DNA of 64,000 nt, taken from Durusdinium trenchii. Its lineage: Eukaryota; Sar; Dinophyceae; Suessiales; Symbiodiniaceae. Below, one piece after another: positions 1 to 11,800 of the stretch (positions are counted from its first letter, which is position 1; the number at the start of each line of letters is the position of its first letter). The position numbers and the translations under genes were made by a program. The notes beneath the pieces are model-generated. The model did not search any database, was not told the origin of the DNA, and was given only the letters and a program-made list of their open reading frames with translations. The DNA is taken from contig CAXAMN010025317.1 in NCBI GenBank assembly GCA_963970005.1, forward strand, positions 1 to 64,000, given 5' to 3'.

Positions 1-394
1 TCCTCGCCATCTTCTCGGAGCTTCGCTCGGCAATGGAATGCAGAACGACAGAACAGAGGAGAGGAGCCAGGGCAAGGTGCTGCAGACCAAGAAGGAACAA
101 AATCCGAAGATGCAATTGAGGCCATGGCATCCTCAGCGGCATTGGTTTCACGTGGCAAAGGCGATGGGCAGGGCGACACACGGCAACCCCCAAATGGAAT
201 GGTCCGGCCGAAGGGACACTATGAAGTACCCAACGTGAACGTGCAAACCAGTTCAGGCCAACGTGCTCATATTCCTGGACAAACGCTGTTGTTTGGTTCT
301 CTTTGCTTTGCTTTGCGCCTGCATGTCCCGGGGGGGGGCAGCCCATTTAGGGCGCAGGCGGGGTGAAACGGCAAACTGTGAGACTTGCACAATT
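1..394. other. Flank of LINE relic, no gene
   Basis: This stretch lies beyond the last recognisable codons of the minus-strand LINE and may be its 3' untranslated end. Short open frames exist on the plus strand but show no domain or exon logic. No poly-A or target-site duplication that would fix the element's 3' end is visible here. Confidence 0.4.
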
Positions 395-1052
395 TTATCG
401 ATTCAAGCAGTATCCGACGAAGTCATCTGTCATATTCTTCCGAAATACCGCATCCGCCGCAACTGGCTTCCAATCTCCCAAGTCACACGCTCGACAGAAC
501 TCTTCGAATTTGCTTTCCCAAGTGCGGGTCGGTCGTCCCAACTTCCTGCGGCCCGGGGGGGCGCCAGTCCAAAATTCGTCGAGCCCAGCGGTCATCAGTT
601 AAGCGGGCCACATAGCCACCCAGTAACCAGTGCTGGCGGAGACATAATGTCGGCCAAGCAACAATACCGGAGGAATCAGCAAATCGTTGAGCCCCAACGT
701 TCCAGCAATGTAGAACTTCGTGCCACTCTTGGTCCCAAGACATCCCTCCAGGAGGCCCAACAGTTGTACGTAGTAGTTTGCGGTGTTCTGCTTTGATCAT
801 CTGCACATCTTGGTGGTGCACAGTCCTGTGCCCAGCACCGAAACAAGCAACCGAACCAACCACGGATTGAAAGAAGTGAAGGCGAGCAGATATGGACACA
901 TGTTTGTTGCAAAGAATCCATCGATTTGCAAAAAATGTTTTGTTTGCCTGTTGGAGGTGGAGGCGAATGTCCTGGTTTTGTCCGGTCGATCCTTGTGCAG
1001 ACAAAACGCAACCCAACCATTTGTGCCCTGCATCACGGTCCAATACCTTCAA
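395..1052 (-). pseudogene. LINE C-terminal region (broken)
   Basis: Frame 1052-483 continues the polymerase thumb (HKWLGCVLSAQG, typical of the segment after the FADD block). It ends in a basic, Trp-rich stretch (WARRILDWRPPG). A second frame, 595-395, adds GRPTRTWESKFEEFC and ends CLNR. The GRP-x-x-x-W string is a C-terminal signature I recall from dinoflagellate LINE proteins; no CCHC knuckle is visible. The frame break lies near 560, close to a G-rich run. The stop at about 395 marks the end of recognisable coding sequence. Confidence 0.65.
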
Positions 1053-2381
1053 CGTAATGCCACCATCGGTTGCGCTTCGGTGGTCAAAACGATGGTTTTT
1101 AATGCCTTCAACTGAAGACCAACACGGCTGAACGACAAAATAAGTGAGTCCAATAATGACGCAAGTTCGGACAAAGACTTTGCAAACAATAAAATGTCAT
1201 CGGCGAACCGCAAGTCTAACAGTGCACGGCGACCATCCCCCAAATCAAAACCACCAGGCGGATTCTCGGCCCTCCAGCTAGCCATCGCCATTTTCAAAAC
1301 AGAACAAAGGAGGCGCGGACTCAGGAGACACCCTTGTACGGCTTCGGTTCCAATCGCCCAGCACTTCTCCGAATTGATTGTCGTAAAGGGATTGCAAAAT
1401 CCAATTGAGGTGAGCAGACACCCCATGATTCGCCAAAGCTTGCCATAATGAAGGCCAAGAAACCCGATCAATTTCTTTGGACAAGTCTAAACTCACGACC
1501 CAAACCGGCATGTCATGCGCCGCAGCCTTGTCCAGGAACAGGTTGGCCGATCCCAAATGTTCTTCGATGCGGTACCCTGTTCTGAAGCCATGTTGTTCTT
1601 GGGGTTGCTGCTGCTCCAAGCAGTCTTCGGTGCGTCCTAAGACTAGGTACGCGAATACTTTATACAACAGCCAAACTATAGCAATGGGGCGGAAGTCTGA
1701 TGCATGCGTTGCCTTCACCTTCTTAGCCAGCATGATGAACACCGTCTTGGACCACTCACTTGGAACATTGCCACAAGACAAAATGTCATTATACAAATGC
1801 AGCAATGCCACCAAAAGTTCCTGAGGGGCATGCTTCAAAAGTTCGGCAACCAGTCCTGCTTCACCCGCTCCGCGTTTGCATTTCATCCGTTTAATTGCAA
1901 CTTGTAGTTCCTCTATGGTCCACGGGCGTTCGTCTAAAACATCGGGTTTCACAACTGGAGACGGATTCCCGCAAAACAGTTGTTCCAGCATCTTTGCAAA
2001 ATCAGTTGACAGTGGCTGGGGAACCATGTTCTGAGCTTGTGAGCGCGGCAAACATCGCCTCAAAAATTTCCACTTTGATGTGTGACGCAAGCAGGTGTTG
2101 AGGTGCCGCGCCTTCCATTGGCGAACCTTTGCCCTTTGCAATTTCCGGATTCGGAAGCTGAGGTGTTTTCTTGACCATTGGCACGGCTCCATTCGACGAT
2201 GTTGACGAAGATCAGTGAGTAACTTGAAAACCCGGAATCGACTAGAATTTGCTGTAACACTGCCGCCTGCAACGCCAGCATCGTGAAGCCACATCTCAAT
2301 ATCAGTGAAGGAAGGCACATCCGTCTGGGCCATGGAATCCTTTAGTTTGTTGTGAAATAACTTCCGGGGAACCATTTCCAT
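1049..2381 (-). pseudogene. LINE reverse transcriptase domain (broken)
   Basis: Frame 2381-1278 contains the start of the polymerase domain: DFRPIAIVWLLYKVF, the EQHGFRTGYR block, and WVVSLDLSKEIDRVSW, in which motif A is present. A second frame, 1471-1049, carries the motif B/C region with GCLLSPRL and the catalytic FADDILLFAKS. Together they cover fingers and palm of a non-LTR reverse transcriptase. The shift between the frames lies about 1.3-1.45 kb. The active-site aspartates are retained, so only the frame is lost. No other gene lies on the plus strand here; plus-strand open frames are shadows. Confidence 0.9.
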
Positions 2382-3242
2382 TCAGATGCGGCGTCCAATT
2401 TTTGAGTTTGACGTGTCTGCGCGAAGGTTTTGAACGAGGCACCTTGATCTGAACTACTGCATGGACGAACCGATGATCCAATCCAATCGGGACACCAAAA
2501 TCGTTCCAGGTCGCCAAATGCTCGAACAGCGGCTGGGCCAACACGAAATCTATTTGTACCAAAGATCCGTCCATTGTTCTGCAGCAAGTCCATCTGTCAT
2601 GGTCTGATTCAGGCCCATGCATCCGGTTCACGGCGTTAAGCCCGCGTTTTTCCACCCACCGAGCTAAAGTCCACCCACGGGCATTCCTCTGTCCAGAACC
2701 GTGTTGTCCAAGGCGTTCGATTGAGTCGCCGGGGCTGGTGCTCCAAGATTTGCATTGAAGTCCCCGGCCAACAATGTAGCAAAATTCATATTTTCAGATT
2801 CATCCAGAAGTAAATCCAGCAGAACATAACAAAGATCAACTTCATCATCAGAGCCCCAAGCCATTGGCATATATACTGCAAAACATTTTATTATCACGGT
2901 CCTGATTTCAAATTGCACTGTGCAGATGCGTGAAGATGTGGCGTGGAAGCATACATTTGTAATTGATGCACAAAGGTGGCGGCTCAAAGCAATGCCAACA
3001 CCCCGGTGCCCAACATCACCGCCACCACTGAAAAACATTTTGTGTCCAGCAGGTGTTAAGAAACATTCCTCCCGATCATTCCGCCAAGTCTCGCACAGAC
3101 AAAGTACTGAAAAGTCCAACTTGTCAATTTCAGCAACGAAATCATTGAAACGGTCCTCGTGCTTCAAACTTTGGACATTTTTGGTTACGACATGCAGTGT
3201 GATGAGTTCATCCGAGGCCGATTCGCTAGAAACATCATTCAT
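2302..3242 (-). pseudogene. LINE APE-type endonuclease domain (broken)
   Basis: The frame 3242-2664 shows the exonuclease-endonuclease-phosphatase fold landmarks in order: KNVQSL near the N-terminus, LCETWR (catalytic Glu block), GVGIALSR, then LLAGDFNANLG (the conserved GDFN block). A second frame, 2655-2302, carries the C-terminal strand with QIDFVLA and the GLDHRFV block that corresponds to the catalytic S/LDH motif. In intact LINEs this domain nicks the target. All catalytic blocks are still readable, so the frame break near 2660 is a fairly recent loss or a sequence error. The domain joins the reverse transcriptase piece at 2381. Confidence 0.85.
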
Positions 3243-3323
3243 CCTGCAGCCCGCCGGTTTGTCAGTCGGTGGGTGCAGGCTTTTTCCGTTACCAGCATCC
3301 TCGGTCTCGCCCTCCTCCTTTTC

Positions 3324-4180
3324 CTATTCCAAATCGGCAATGTACTCACCCAGTGCTTCCTTCACACCATCGTCTATGATGTCGGCATTCATCCATGATA
3401 CCTCCAAATCGGAAGAGATGAAAGCAACGGGCATTAACTTCGAATTGTGGCGCGTCACCAATTTGAAACATTGGTAGTTCACGAGCACGTCTTTGGGAGC
3501 ACGTCCACCAATCTCAATCAAGAACTTTTTGAGTTTGCTGGCTTCTTTGGAACGGTACCTCTCTGTACGGGACTTGTTTTCGGCTGCCCACAGGTGTGGC
3601 TGCTGCAAAGCGATGTTCTTCTTCTGGGACCTGACAAACCGCATCGCATGGGCACTGCTTTCAAAATGTGCAAACCCAAGCGGGACCTGACCTTGCGACA
3701 TGGACAACTCTTTGAACCCATCCACTGAGGCCAACAACTCCTTCAAATTCTTTTCGGCTTCCTCCAGAGACTCGTCTCCAATCACGGCAATGGACTTGTC
3801 GACTCTTTCATCTTCACGCACATGTGTCCCTCCACTTGCGTACTGCTGCTCCAAAGTGGCAAGGCGTGCTTCCAATTGCTCACGGGCGGCGGCTTCAGCA
3901 CGAAGTTCCGCCTTCAAAGTGTCCATGGTGACCGTCCCTCAATCTCAGCCATTCCATTGCTAATTTCCTCGCGCATCATCATCCTCAGGGCTTGGATTGT
4001 TGCGGAATTCATTTCAACCTTGTTGGTTTCGATTCCTTTCGACCCATGACTGGCTGCACCCTTCCCGAGCGATTGATCCAAGGCACGGGGTGCCACTTCA
4101 GTGAGTTGTTGCTTTGTGCGTGCCTCTGCTTCACGGTCTGGTGTGCCTTCGGGAGCTGCACGCTTCGGTGCCGCACCCAT
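3324..4180 (-). pseudogene. LINE ORF1-like coiled-coil protein (broken)
   Basis: Two overlapping minus-strand frames: 4180-3914 gives a charged, Ala/Glu/Lys-rich N-terminus, and 3926-3324 continues with a strong coiled coil (heptad-rich residues about 1-30, starting MDTLKAELRAEAAA), followed by a globular part with the RNA-binding-like string VPLGFAHFESSAHAMRFVR. A coiled coil followed by an RRM-like fold is the usual plan of LINE ORF1 proteins, which bind the element RNA. The frame changes near 3920. It sits directly 5' of the endonuclease piece. The RRM reading is inference from one short string; the coiled coil is plain to see. Confidence 0.6.
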
Positions 4181-4444
4181 GTGATCTCTAAGATGTCCAT
4201 TTGCGGAACCACACTGCTGCCACTGGGTGCCATGGGGTACGGCTCAGGGAAAGGCATGTCAAAAGGTTCCGCCACAGAGGGCCTGACTATTTTCGCAACG
4301 TTTCCTGGAGAGAGGGCGCAATTTTGCAATGGCGGCGAGGCTTTCGGCGATGTGACGAGACCGCCGCTGCTTTGCAGCAGGTGGTTTGGAGCGGAACCGC
4401 TGGAAACGTCCTTGGGACGAGCAGTGACTGTTTGTTTACAGTGA

Positions 4445-4890
4445 GCAAATGATGTGACTAGTCACATGAACAGCATGCACAATGCTACCATCCCTACAAA
4501 CTATGCCAGCAGGAGGTGGTGGAAGGTTTCAAGGCTGGTTGGTTCTCCCGCGCCGTGAGTGACAAACGGAAAAAGAAAATCAGGGCACGTTTTGTTTCCA
4601 GGCTGGTTTTATCGCGTGTGTTCCGTGACGGCTGAGGGGCCAACTTTTGGAACAACCTGGTTGAGAACGGTTGGAAAAAATGGGAGAAGGAAGATGAACC
4701 CTCCCCGGGGGGGGAGTGCCTCCAAAGGGCACTGAATCCACTGTGTGCTCCTTCGTGGTGTTCCAAGGATGTCTCATCAGAAGGCTCCTCAAGACAGTCA
4801 AAGAACTCCTCAATTTTGGTGGCTCTCCAGGCTGTTCACCAACGACCTGAATGGCCAAAACTGGCCAGGCTTCATCACTGTCACCCTCTG
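4445..4890. other. Spacer between LINE and gag relic
   Basis: Between the 5' side of the LINE and the zinc knuckle of the gag relic. A minus-strand frame continues from the gag relic (to about 4580) but has no motif. I see no gene of its own here. Confidence 0.4.
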
Positions 4891-5930
4891 TCAGATCAAA
4901 GATCTCCATGGTGGCCAACCCAGTGGGCGTGACCAAGCGCACACACCTACCTTGGTGGTGGTGTGGGCTGATGTCCCAATTGACACCCCACTTGATTGGC
5001 TGTTGCTCTGTGTTGAGGTAGTCGATGAAGTCTTCTTGACATCACCTCCATCTTTTATTGCCACCTGCTGAACTCGTTTGGGAGGCCAACACTCCCTGGC
5101 GAAATGTCCAGTTTTCCCACAATTGTGGCACGTCATGCCCATTGCCTTTCCCTTTCTTTCCTGTTGATTTGCTGCCTGACTTGCCATTCTTTCCACCCTT
5201 CTTTGGACCAAGAGCCCTTGCATTTGCCTGTTTTTCCTTTGTCTGAACCTTTCTTGCCACCTTTCTTGCCTTTCTTTCCTCCGTCTTTGGCCCACACTGC
5301 ATCGACCTCCATGTTCACCACCTGGTCATCTGCAATTGACTTGACTCCCAACTGCTGTGTTGTCCCATCTGCTGTCCACCTCTGACTCACCTGCTCATAG
5401 AGTTCCACACGTTGACGAAGAATTTCAAAAGTTGTACCATCTGGATGTGCAGCATCAAATTCGGTGGTAAAGCTGCCACAACGGCTAACGGCTGCTATCT
5501 TCAGGTCATCATGGTAGGTGACATTGGCACTGCGCTCATACTCTCGAACCATCAGCTCATACTGGGGAAGTTGTTCTGTCACCGTCTTGTTCACATCAAA
5601 TTGAATACGGTTCAAGGTCCCGTGTCAAAGTCCTCCAGGCCTCCAACCCATTCTGACTGGCCACTCCCCACACAAGTCGGCGCTGCTTCATCAAACCTGT
5701 GAGCAACGAGTAGAGTCGAGCTTCTCGGATTGTGGACGGACATGGCCTTCACTGTCATCAACTGTCGAGTCCAGTTTCTTTGCAGTCCTCATGTACGGCA
5801 CTTACAAAGGTTTCAAACTCAAATCTCCAGTCCATCCACTTGGATAACTCCTCAGCTTTGTTCTTTGGTTGGAACGTTGTCGGGGGCTTCAAGTGCTATG
5901 TGAATCCACTGCTACGCTGAACCTCGATCA
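4890..5930 (-). pseudogene. Gag-like relic with CCHC zinc knuckle
   Basis: On the minus strand, about 5905-5740 reads KAEELSKWMDWRFEFETFV, a capsid-like N-terminal segment common in copia-type gags of dinoflagellates. Frame 5615-5133 follows, with QYELMVREYERSANV and YEQVSQRW, then a Lys/Gly-rich tail. An overlapping frame, 5295-4891, carries the knuckle CHNCGKTGHFAREC (CX2CX4HX4C), which binds nucleic acid in retroviral-type gags. The frames differ and a stop lies near 5740, so it is not functional. No protease, integrase or copia reverse transcriptase follows: the LINE begins where pol would be expected, so the element is truncated. The copia assignment is inference from the gag segment only. 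Confidence 0.65.
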
Positions 5931-6230
5931 GGCCGTGAAGGGCGTGCACCAAGCCCTGAACTCCAGCACTCCCAGTGAAAGTCCTCCATGCCAGTGCCAG
6001 TCAAACCAGCCTTGTGCGGGGTCCTTTATAGCAGCCTGTGTGGGACTTCCACGGACCGTAAAAAATCCAGGTGGATTGATACCCCAAAAAGGAACCTGCC
6101 GGGGCTGCCAACAGAGGCTCCGCTCTGTTTTCACGTCTGCGATTGGGCCGCATACATGTCACCAGTGCTCCATGCAACCATATGTGAACTTTAGGGGCCC
6201 ATTGATTGGAGTGCCTCTGAATGCTGTCAG

Positions 6231-6560
6231 ATGTGCTATGTTCTCCATCTAAAAGACAATGCCAGGTATGAGTCGCTGCCTGTCGTGCAAGGGTTTTTGA
6301 GAGCCTTGGGCAACCGCCGGCCTAAGAGGCGACAGGCGAGACCCTTGAGGTGTGATGAGGTCCGATACTTGGAATCTTTCGCAACAGATGAGACAACATT
6401 TTTGCTGGACAGGTACGGCAGTGGATGCCTTTTTTGCGCTTTGTGCTCCAGGTTCAGGGCGGCGCCTCATCGTGAACAATGACTACCTTGGGGTGGATTG
6501 ATGCCACGACCCGAAAGCATGAGATGAACACTATTAGCCTCTCAGTCAGGCCCCCTTCGC
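6231..6560 (+). pseudogene. Tyrosine recombinase fragment (DIRS-like)
   Basis: The plus frame 6231-6482 reads RRQARPLRCDEVRYLES followed by LLDRYGSGCLFCALCSRFR. After a frame shift near 6470-6500 comes GWIDATTRKHEMN (about 6493-6530). I recall this string order (QARPL, then an R-containing helix, then a TR-x-HK strand) from the recombinase domain of dinoflagellate RT-recombinase elements, the class present intact at 61.8-62.8 kb here. The tail with HxxR and the tyrosine is missing, so this is a 5'-and-3' truncated relic. The similarity is remembered, not computed. Confidence 0.4.
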
Positions 6561-6710
6561 CAGCCGAGCTTTCACCACCATCCCATCCTCCGGCGGCTTC
6601 GCCTCCCATTCCCCTTCTCCAAACGCACGTGTCGGCGTCGACGCACTAGGCGACCACCAAGCAGTGTGTCCACGGTCAGGGATGCTTCGAGACGGGTCAC
6701 GGGTCACCAC

Positions 6711-7325
6711 TCACACACTTCTCTTCGACCTCAACATCCCCAGCCTGACAAGAACAGACAGCCGCCGGATCGAGTGATCGCCAACCGCCTTCCACTCCAC
6801 ACTGGTGCCCAGTTGGCGATCGACAGTGCCCTGGTCTCCACGGCCACCAGTGCGGCGAGGAGGCCGGGGCCGTCGTGGCCGACGCAAAGCGCCGCAAAGA
6901 ACGCACCTATCCAGAACTTCTTGACTCCGGGCGGTGCCGCCTCGTAGTCCTGGCCATCGAAGTCGGGGAGGCGTTTTAGTGCCGTAACCGCAACCGCAAC
7001 CTTCCTCCGCCTCCTCGCGCAAGCAAGCAAACAAGAGATAGGGCCGTTCCCGGTCACCTCCGCTCCTCTGTTTGTGCCGCTCTGGTGTCCCAATGGTCTG
7101 CCCTCCTCGCCCATGCAGCCTTTCAGCCCTTCGCAGGCAGCCTCCCTCCAGGACCCTGCTGGCCGGCCTAACATCGACGGCAATCCACCATTTCCCTGCG
7201 ACCTCCTTGAGCAGGACGGAGGTGTGCCAGGCCCTCCGTTCTGCCGACTTGCCTCCTCGGGGGCGTGGCTTGGATTTGGCCTCGTGCCAACGCTCTTGTT
7301 TTTTTCTCGGAAAACTAATCAACAT
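6711..7325 (-). other. Unassigned minus-strand open frames
   Basis: Two overlapping minus-strand frames (204 and 150 codons) are open. The 150-codon one contains a fairly protein-like stretch, KRLPDFDGQDYEAAPPGVKK, followed by a hydrophobic Ala/Leu-rich segment, and could be a single exon of a minus-strand gene. The sequence is GC-rich, which makes long chance frames likely. I recognise no family and cannot place splice sites with confidence. Confidence 0.2.
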
Positions 7326-7329
7326 TGTT

Positions 7330-8833
7330 TCGCCTTGACCTTCAGCACGGAAAAAGGTTGGGAAAAAGATCCCTGTGTGACCATCCTACAGGTTGATTTC
7401 TTTTTTGGTATAGGAGTGTGGACTTGAAGGGGTGCAAAGCTGCGTTGTCTGAATTTTGCGGCTGATGTTAGATGTTGTTTTGGAATTGGTGGCTTGCTGC
7501 GAGGAACCGTGGCCGTACATAGATGCCAGTGTGGGGCGATAAAACTAAGCGAGCTGGGGGGACAATTTTTGGTTATCGCGGCGACGGTTGTTTTTAGACG
7601 CAATTCTTTTCGCAGGCCGCCGATGCTGGAGATTGTTCCAGCACCAACTACGCGAATCAAACTGCTGTAGTGTCAGGTTTGGATCAAGTCGCACCACAAA
7701 TATCGCCACCACCATGCACATGATCAAGCAAATGCACTGGAAAAAGTGCACGTGCAAGAAAGACAGTGCACTCAATTTCAGACCATGTATGTGCCGGCTG
7801 GCATGTTTGGGGCTACACAGGCCAGGCCCCCCTCTGAGGAGTCCGAAACCGCGTTCATGAAAGTTTGCGCGCAGCCTTGTTGCTCATATCCGTAAGGCGG
7901 CCTTGCCTCATCCAGGCACTTCAACTGGTGGAAAAGGCGGGTTTGCTGTTGAATATGTTGTCAGGAATCACGCCATTTGTGAGGTTGGCTTTGAGAGTCA
8001 TATTTGATTTTGCCCGCATGGATCGTTTTGGTTTGCTTTGCCGACTGTTTCCTGCAAAAATGGCCAGGCGTGTTCACTTGCTATGGGCCCAGAGTGTTTC
8101 CTGTATTTGGGGGCAGTTGATGTTGTGAGTTCTTTTTCTGCGAAGTTCTGGATGTTAGTCGCTTAGTTACTGCTCTAGTGTGCCCCACTGACCTATGAGT
8201 TGTGGTGCTAGCCCCAACAGTTTGAACTACACAATTCAAAGTCATTTTGTGTCAGTGCGTTTATGCAGCGTGTGCGCGCCGACCCGCAGCGGAAAGACAT
8301 ATTGATCATAAACATTGCAAGAACAATCAATGCCATTTCATTTATGTTTTTTTCATCATCTCTTTGTGGATTTCTTTGGGGTCGCTTGTTCAAAGTGTTC
8401 CTTGAACGGGCGGGTGCTCCGGTGTATGTATGCGGGAGTTTGCACATGTGTTTTGGTTCCTATTGTTGGCACGCCAGGATCTGAGAGAATTTTTGTTTGA
8501 GTTGCCAGAATGTGTGATTCCAAAAAAACTGTGCGGTCGAACTGCTACATCTGCGGGGGCGGCCCTGCTGATGGAATTTTCTGTGGGATTGATGCTCAGC
8601 CCGCTCCGTGTGACGCCGAGCGTGCAAATAGGACCTGGAGGGTCCACCCACTGCAGCGACTTGGTGATTCAGGGAATGGTTTAGGAATTCCATGTCAGAT
8701 GCTCGTGTCACTTCTTTATTAGTGTGAGGGTTGAATCAGGGTTGAAAAAACATTGACCATTTCGCAATGATCCAAAAAGAACACATGAAACTTTCCATAT
8801 CACAGTAACTTGACTTGTGATAACTAGGTCATC
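7330..8833. other. No gene recognised
   Basis: About 1.5 kb of mixed composition upstream of the SHMT gene. Short frames only, no domain, no repeat structure that I can defend. It presumably includes the upstream region of the SHMT gene; dinoflagellate promoters have no motif that I can point to. Confidence 0.4.
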
Positions 8834-11800
8834 ATGATGTTGGGCTTTAAAAGTTGGACACTTTTCCTCTTTGATGCATTCCAAGGCCCACATGTTCAGT
8901 GTGCCAAAGGTGAGAGGCAGCATGTGCAAAGACCCTTCTTTTTGGCTGTCGGGGGCGGGTGGCTGAGCCAATGCCGAAGACGGCGAGTGGCAAATCTTCG
9001 GGCCACGGTGAGTGAGGTTGGCCATGGCATTCCAGACTTGGAACATGTTGATCCGGAGATCGGGTCCTTGATTAACAAGGAAAGGATGAGGCAAAGTAGG
9101 AGCGTCAATTTGATTGCATCCGAAAATTACGCTTCTCCCTTTGTCTTTGAAATTCTCGGGTCTGTCCTGAACAACAAGTACTCTGAAGGCTTGCCGGGTG
9201 CTCGCTACTATGGCGGGAACTTTGTGATTGATGACTTGGAAAAACTATGTAAAGATAGAGCGCTGAAGGCATTTAACCTGTCACCTGAGTTGTGGTCTGT
9301 GAATGTTCAACCCTACTCCGGTTCTCCGGCCAACTTCGCCGTGTACACCGCGCTCTTGGAGCCCCATGATCGCATCATGGGGATGAGCCTCATGGCCGGT
9401 GGCCATTTGACTCATGGACACTACACCACCACGCGGAAGGTATCTGCCACATCCATTTACTTCGAATCCTTGCCCTATGGCGTGGATCCCAAGACGGGCC
9501 TCATCGACTACGAGGCCCTCCGCGAAACGGCCAAGGTCTTCCGACCGCGCTTGATCATCGCGGGCGCCTCGGCCTACCCGAGGCACATTGATTGGGCCCA
9601 GTTTCGAGCGGCCTGCGATGAAGTCGGGGCATACCTGCTGGTGGACATGGCGCACATCAGTGGCTTGGATCCACCAGACTTGGTCAGAGAAAGTCAGCGT
9701 CAGCTTCCGAGTTCCGAATCCATACAGTTGAAGTTGGCAGTTGTGAAGAAAGGGTCATGAATCATTTTGACACATGAGAGTTCTTTTTTTGAGTGTTGGA
9801 GCGCATATTCTACCCTTGTTTTCTCATACCGCGCAAGCCCTTCCAAGAAGCGTGGCATGCATACCATTGATGCAGTTTCAAGATTCTTCGCACTCGAACT
9901 TTGAGTATCTCTAGGTGGTCTAGTGGCCACCGAGCAACATCCATCTCCCTTTCGCTATGCGGATGTGGTGACCACCACGACACACAAGACCCTGCGTGGG
10001 CCGCGTGGTGGGATGATCTTCTGCCGAAAAGAGTTGGAACAGAAGATCGACAACGCGGCCTGACGGGCAACCTGTGCGCCCGGTCGACGTCTTCTGGCGG
10101 CGCGGGGCGGGGGGGCGGCGTTTGGGGCGTCCTTGCGGCGGGTAGAGGTGGGAATGACGGTACACCCCGCGAGCTTCAATGTTGTTGCGCTAGCCTGGGA
10201 AAAACATACACAGGGATTGCGGTTTTTCTTCTGTGAACACCCGGCCCTACGCATCGTGGAAACTGGGGTAGGGGGGCGTGCCATGGGCAGGCCTGCTTTG
10301 CGTGTGGCGTTGCCTGAAGAACCCACAACGACTGGAGCCTGGTTTTGCGGGTGTCCAGGTGTTGACCCACAACGACTTGCCACAATCTCAAAGGGTATGC
10401 ACCTGTTCAACGCCCGGACTGGGCCTTTGCACTGCCCCTGACCCTTTCACCATACCCCCTCCGTTCCTGCCGTGTCCCCGGACTCCCGAGGCGGTCTTCC
10501 CGGCTTTGCAGGGTGGGCCGCACAACGCGACCATTGGCGCTTTGGCCTTCCAGTTGCGCGAGGCGTTGTTTCCGGCACAGTACTGGGGGTTGCCGCGGTG
10601 GATCGCGTGGGTGGCGGTGGTGGGGAGGGCCGTCTCTGAAGGCACCCGGCAGGATGGAGGCAGTCAGCTTGTTGATGGTTGTTGGTTTTGAGCAATTGAC
10701 CAGGACAGTCTCAGCCGCTCGGGCCGTTTGCATTGGGGCATTGAACAGTCTAGTCCCAGTACTATGTACACCCCAACTGCGCTGGCAGCCGCACGGCGAG
10801 TCAAAACTTGGTGTCATTGCTGGCACACATCCGAGGCGACAAACAGCCGCCTCAACCCTACCGGCCTTACGCAGGGGTGGTCCGGTGGTCCCCCAAAGAT
10901 GGTTGAAGTGGAGAAAATTCTGGCAGACTTATAGACCTTGCGAGCATTCTGATTCTTAGGTGTGAAGACCTGTTCGAGAGCTTTTGGCTTGGAAGGGGGT
11001 TAAGGGCTTGGGCCCTTCGGCCTCGAAGCCTAGTCTGGATGTCGCAGGTGGCCAGTCCTGAGTTCAAGGACTACTGTGAGCGTGTGGTCGCCAACTCAAA
11101 GGTGCTGGCGTCCTGCCTCACAAAGCATGGATCGAAGCTGGTGACGGGAGGCACTGATAATCACTTGTTGCTTTGGGATCTCAAGGCTGAAGGCTTGTCT
11201 GGCGCCAAGATGGAGAAAGTCTGCGAAGAGGCGTCCATCATTGTGTGCCTGAGATGAAGATGGATGTGGCATGATGTGCTACTGTAAGTTGGATGAGAGG
11301 GACCAGGCCTGTAAGCCCGTGCACGATAATGTCAGGCCTTCAATTACTGAGTATCCGGTCTAAGCCTCACTGACAACAAAGTCGTCAAGGTGCTTTGTCA
11401 TCCCATGCTCATTTGATGGCCCGTCGCATTTCCCCATAGCTTTGGGTGAGCGGACAGGCCAACCTCCGCGACGTCTCTGAAGTCTGCGTGCTCAGGAACC
11501 GGAACACCATCGCCAGCGACTCCTCGCCGATTTCCCCAGGCGGCGTGCGCCTGGGCAGCTGTGCGATGACCACACGCCGCGTGGACGAGGAGGGCTTCCG
11601 GAGGATCGGGACCTACCTGGTGCGCGCACGAGACATCGCCCGCGGCATCCAAGAGAGGCCTAGCCGACCTGGAAAATCCGTCGAGCGATGGACCTGGTTG
11701 CACTGGTAGGCCTAGGCACTGTAGGCCTAGGACCTATGAGGTCTCAGGCACCCGAAATTGCCACTGCTTTTGCTTGAGGGCATCTTAACGGCAATGTTTT

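Larger units (their letters stand above)
395..4440 (-). mobile_element. Decayed LINE (non-LTR) retrotransposon
   Basis: Read on the minus strand, this block gives in order a coiled-coil ORF1-like protein, an apurinic-type endonuclease, a reverse transcriptase and a C-terminal region. That is the order of an APE-class LINE, which nicks target DNA and primes reverse transcription on it. The pieces fall in different frames (breaks near 3.9, 3.3-2.6, 2.3, 1.4-1.0 and 0.5 kb), so no full protein can be made. The 5' limit is not defined; upstream sequence to about 4.44 kb is compatible with a 5' region but has no diagnostic motif. Neighbouring is a separate gag relic in the same orientation. The family is abundant in dinoflagellates; assignment to a named clade is not possible by eye. 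Confidence 0.85.
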
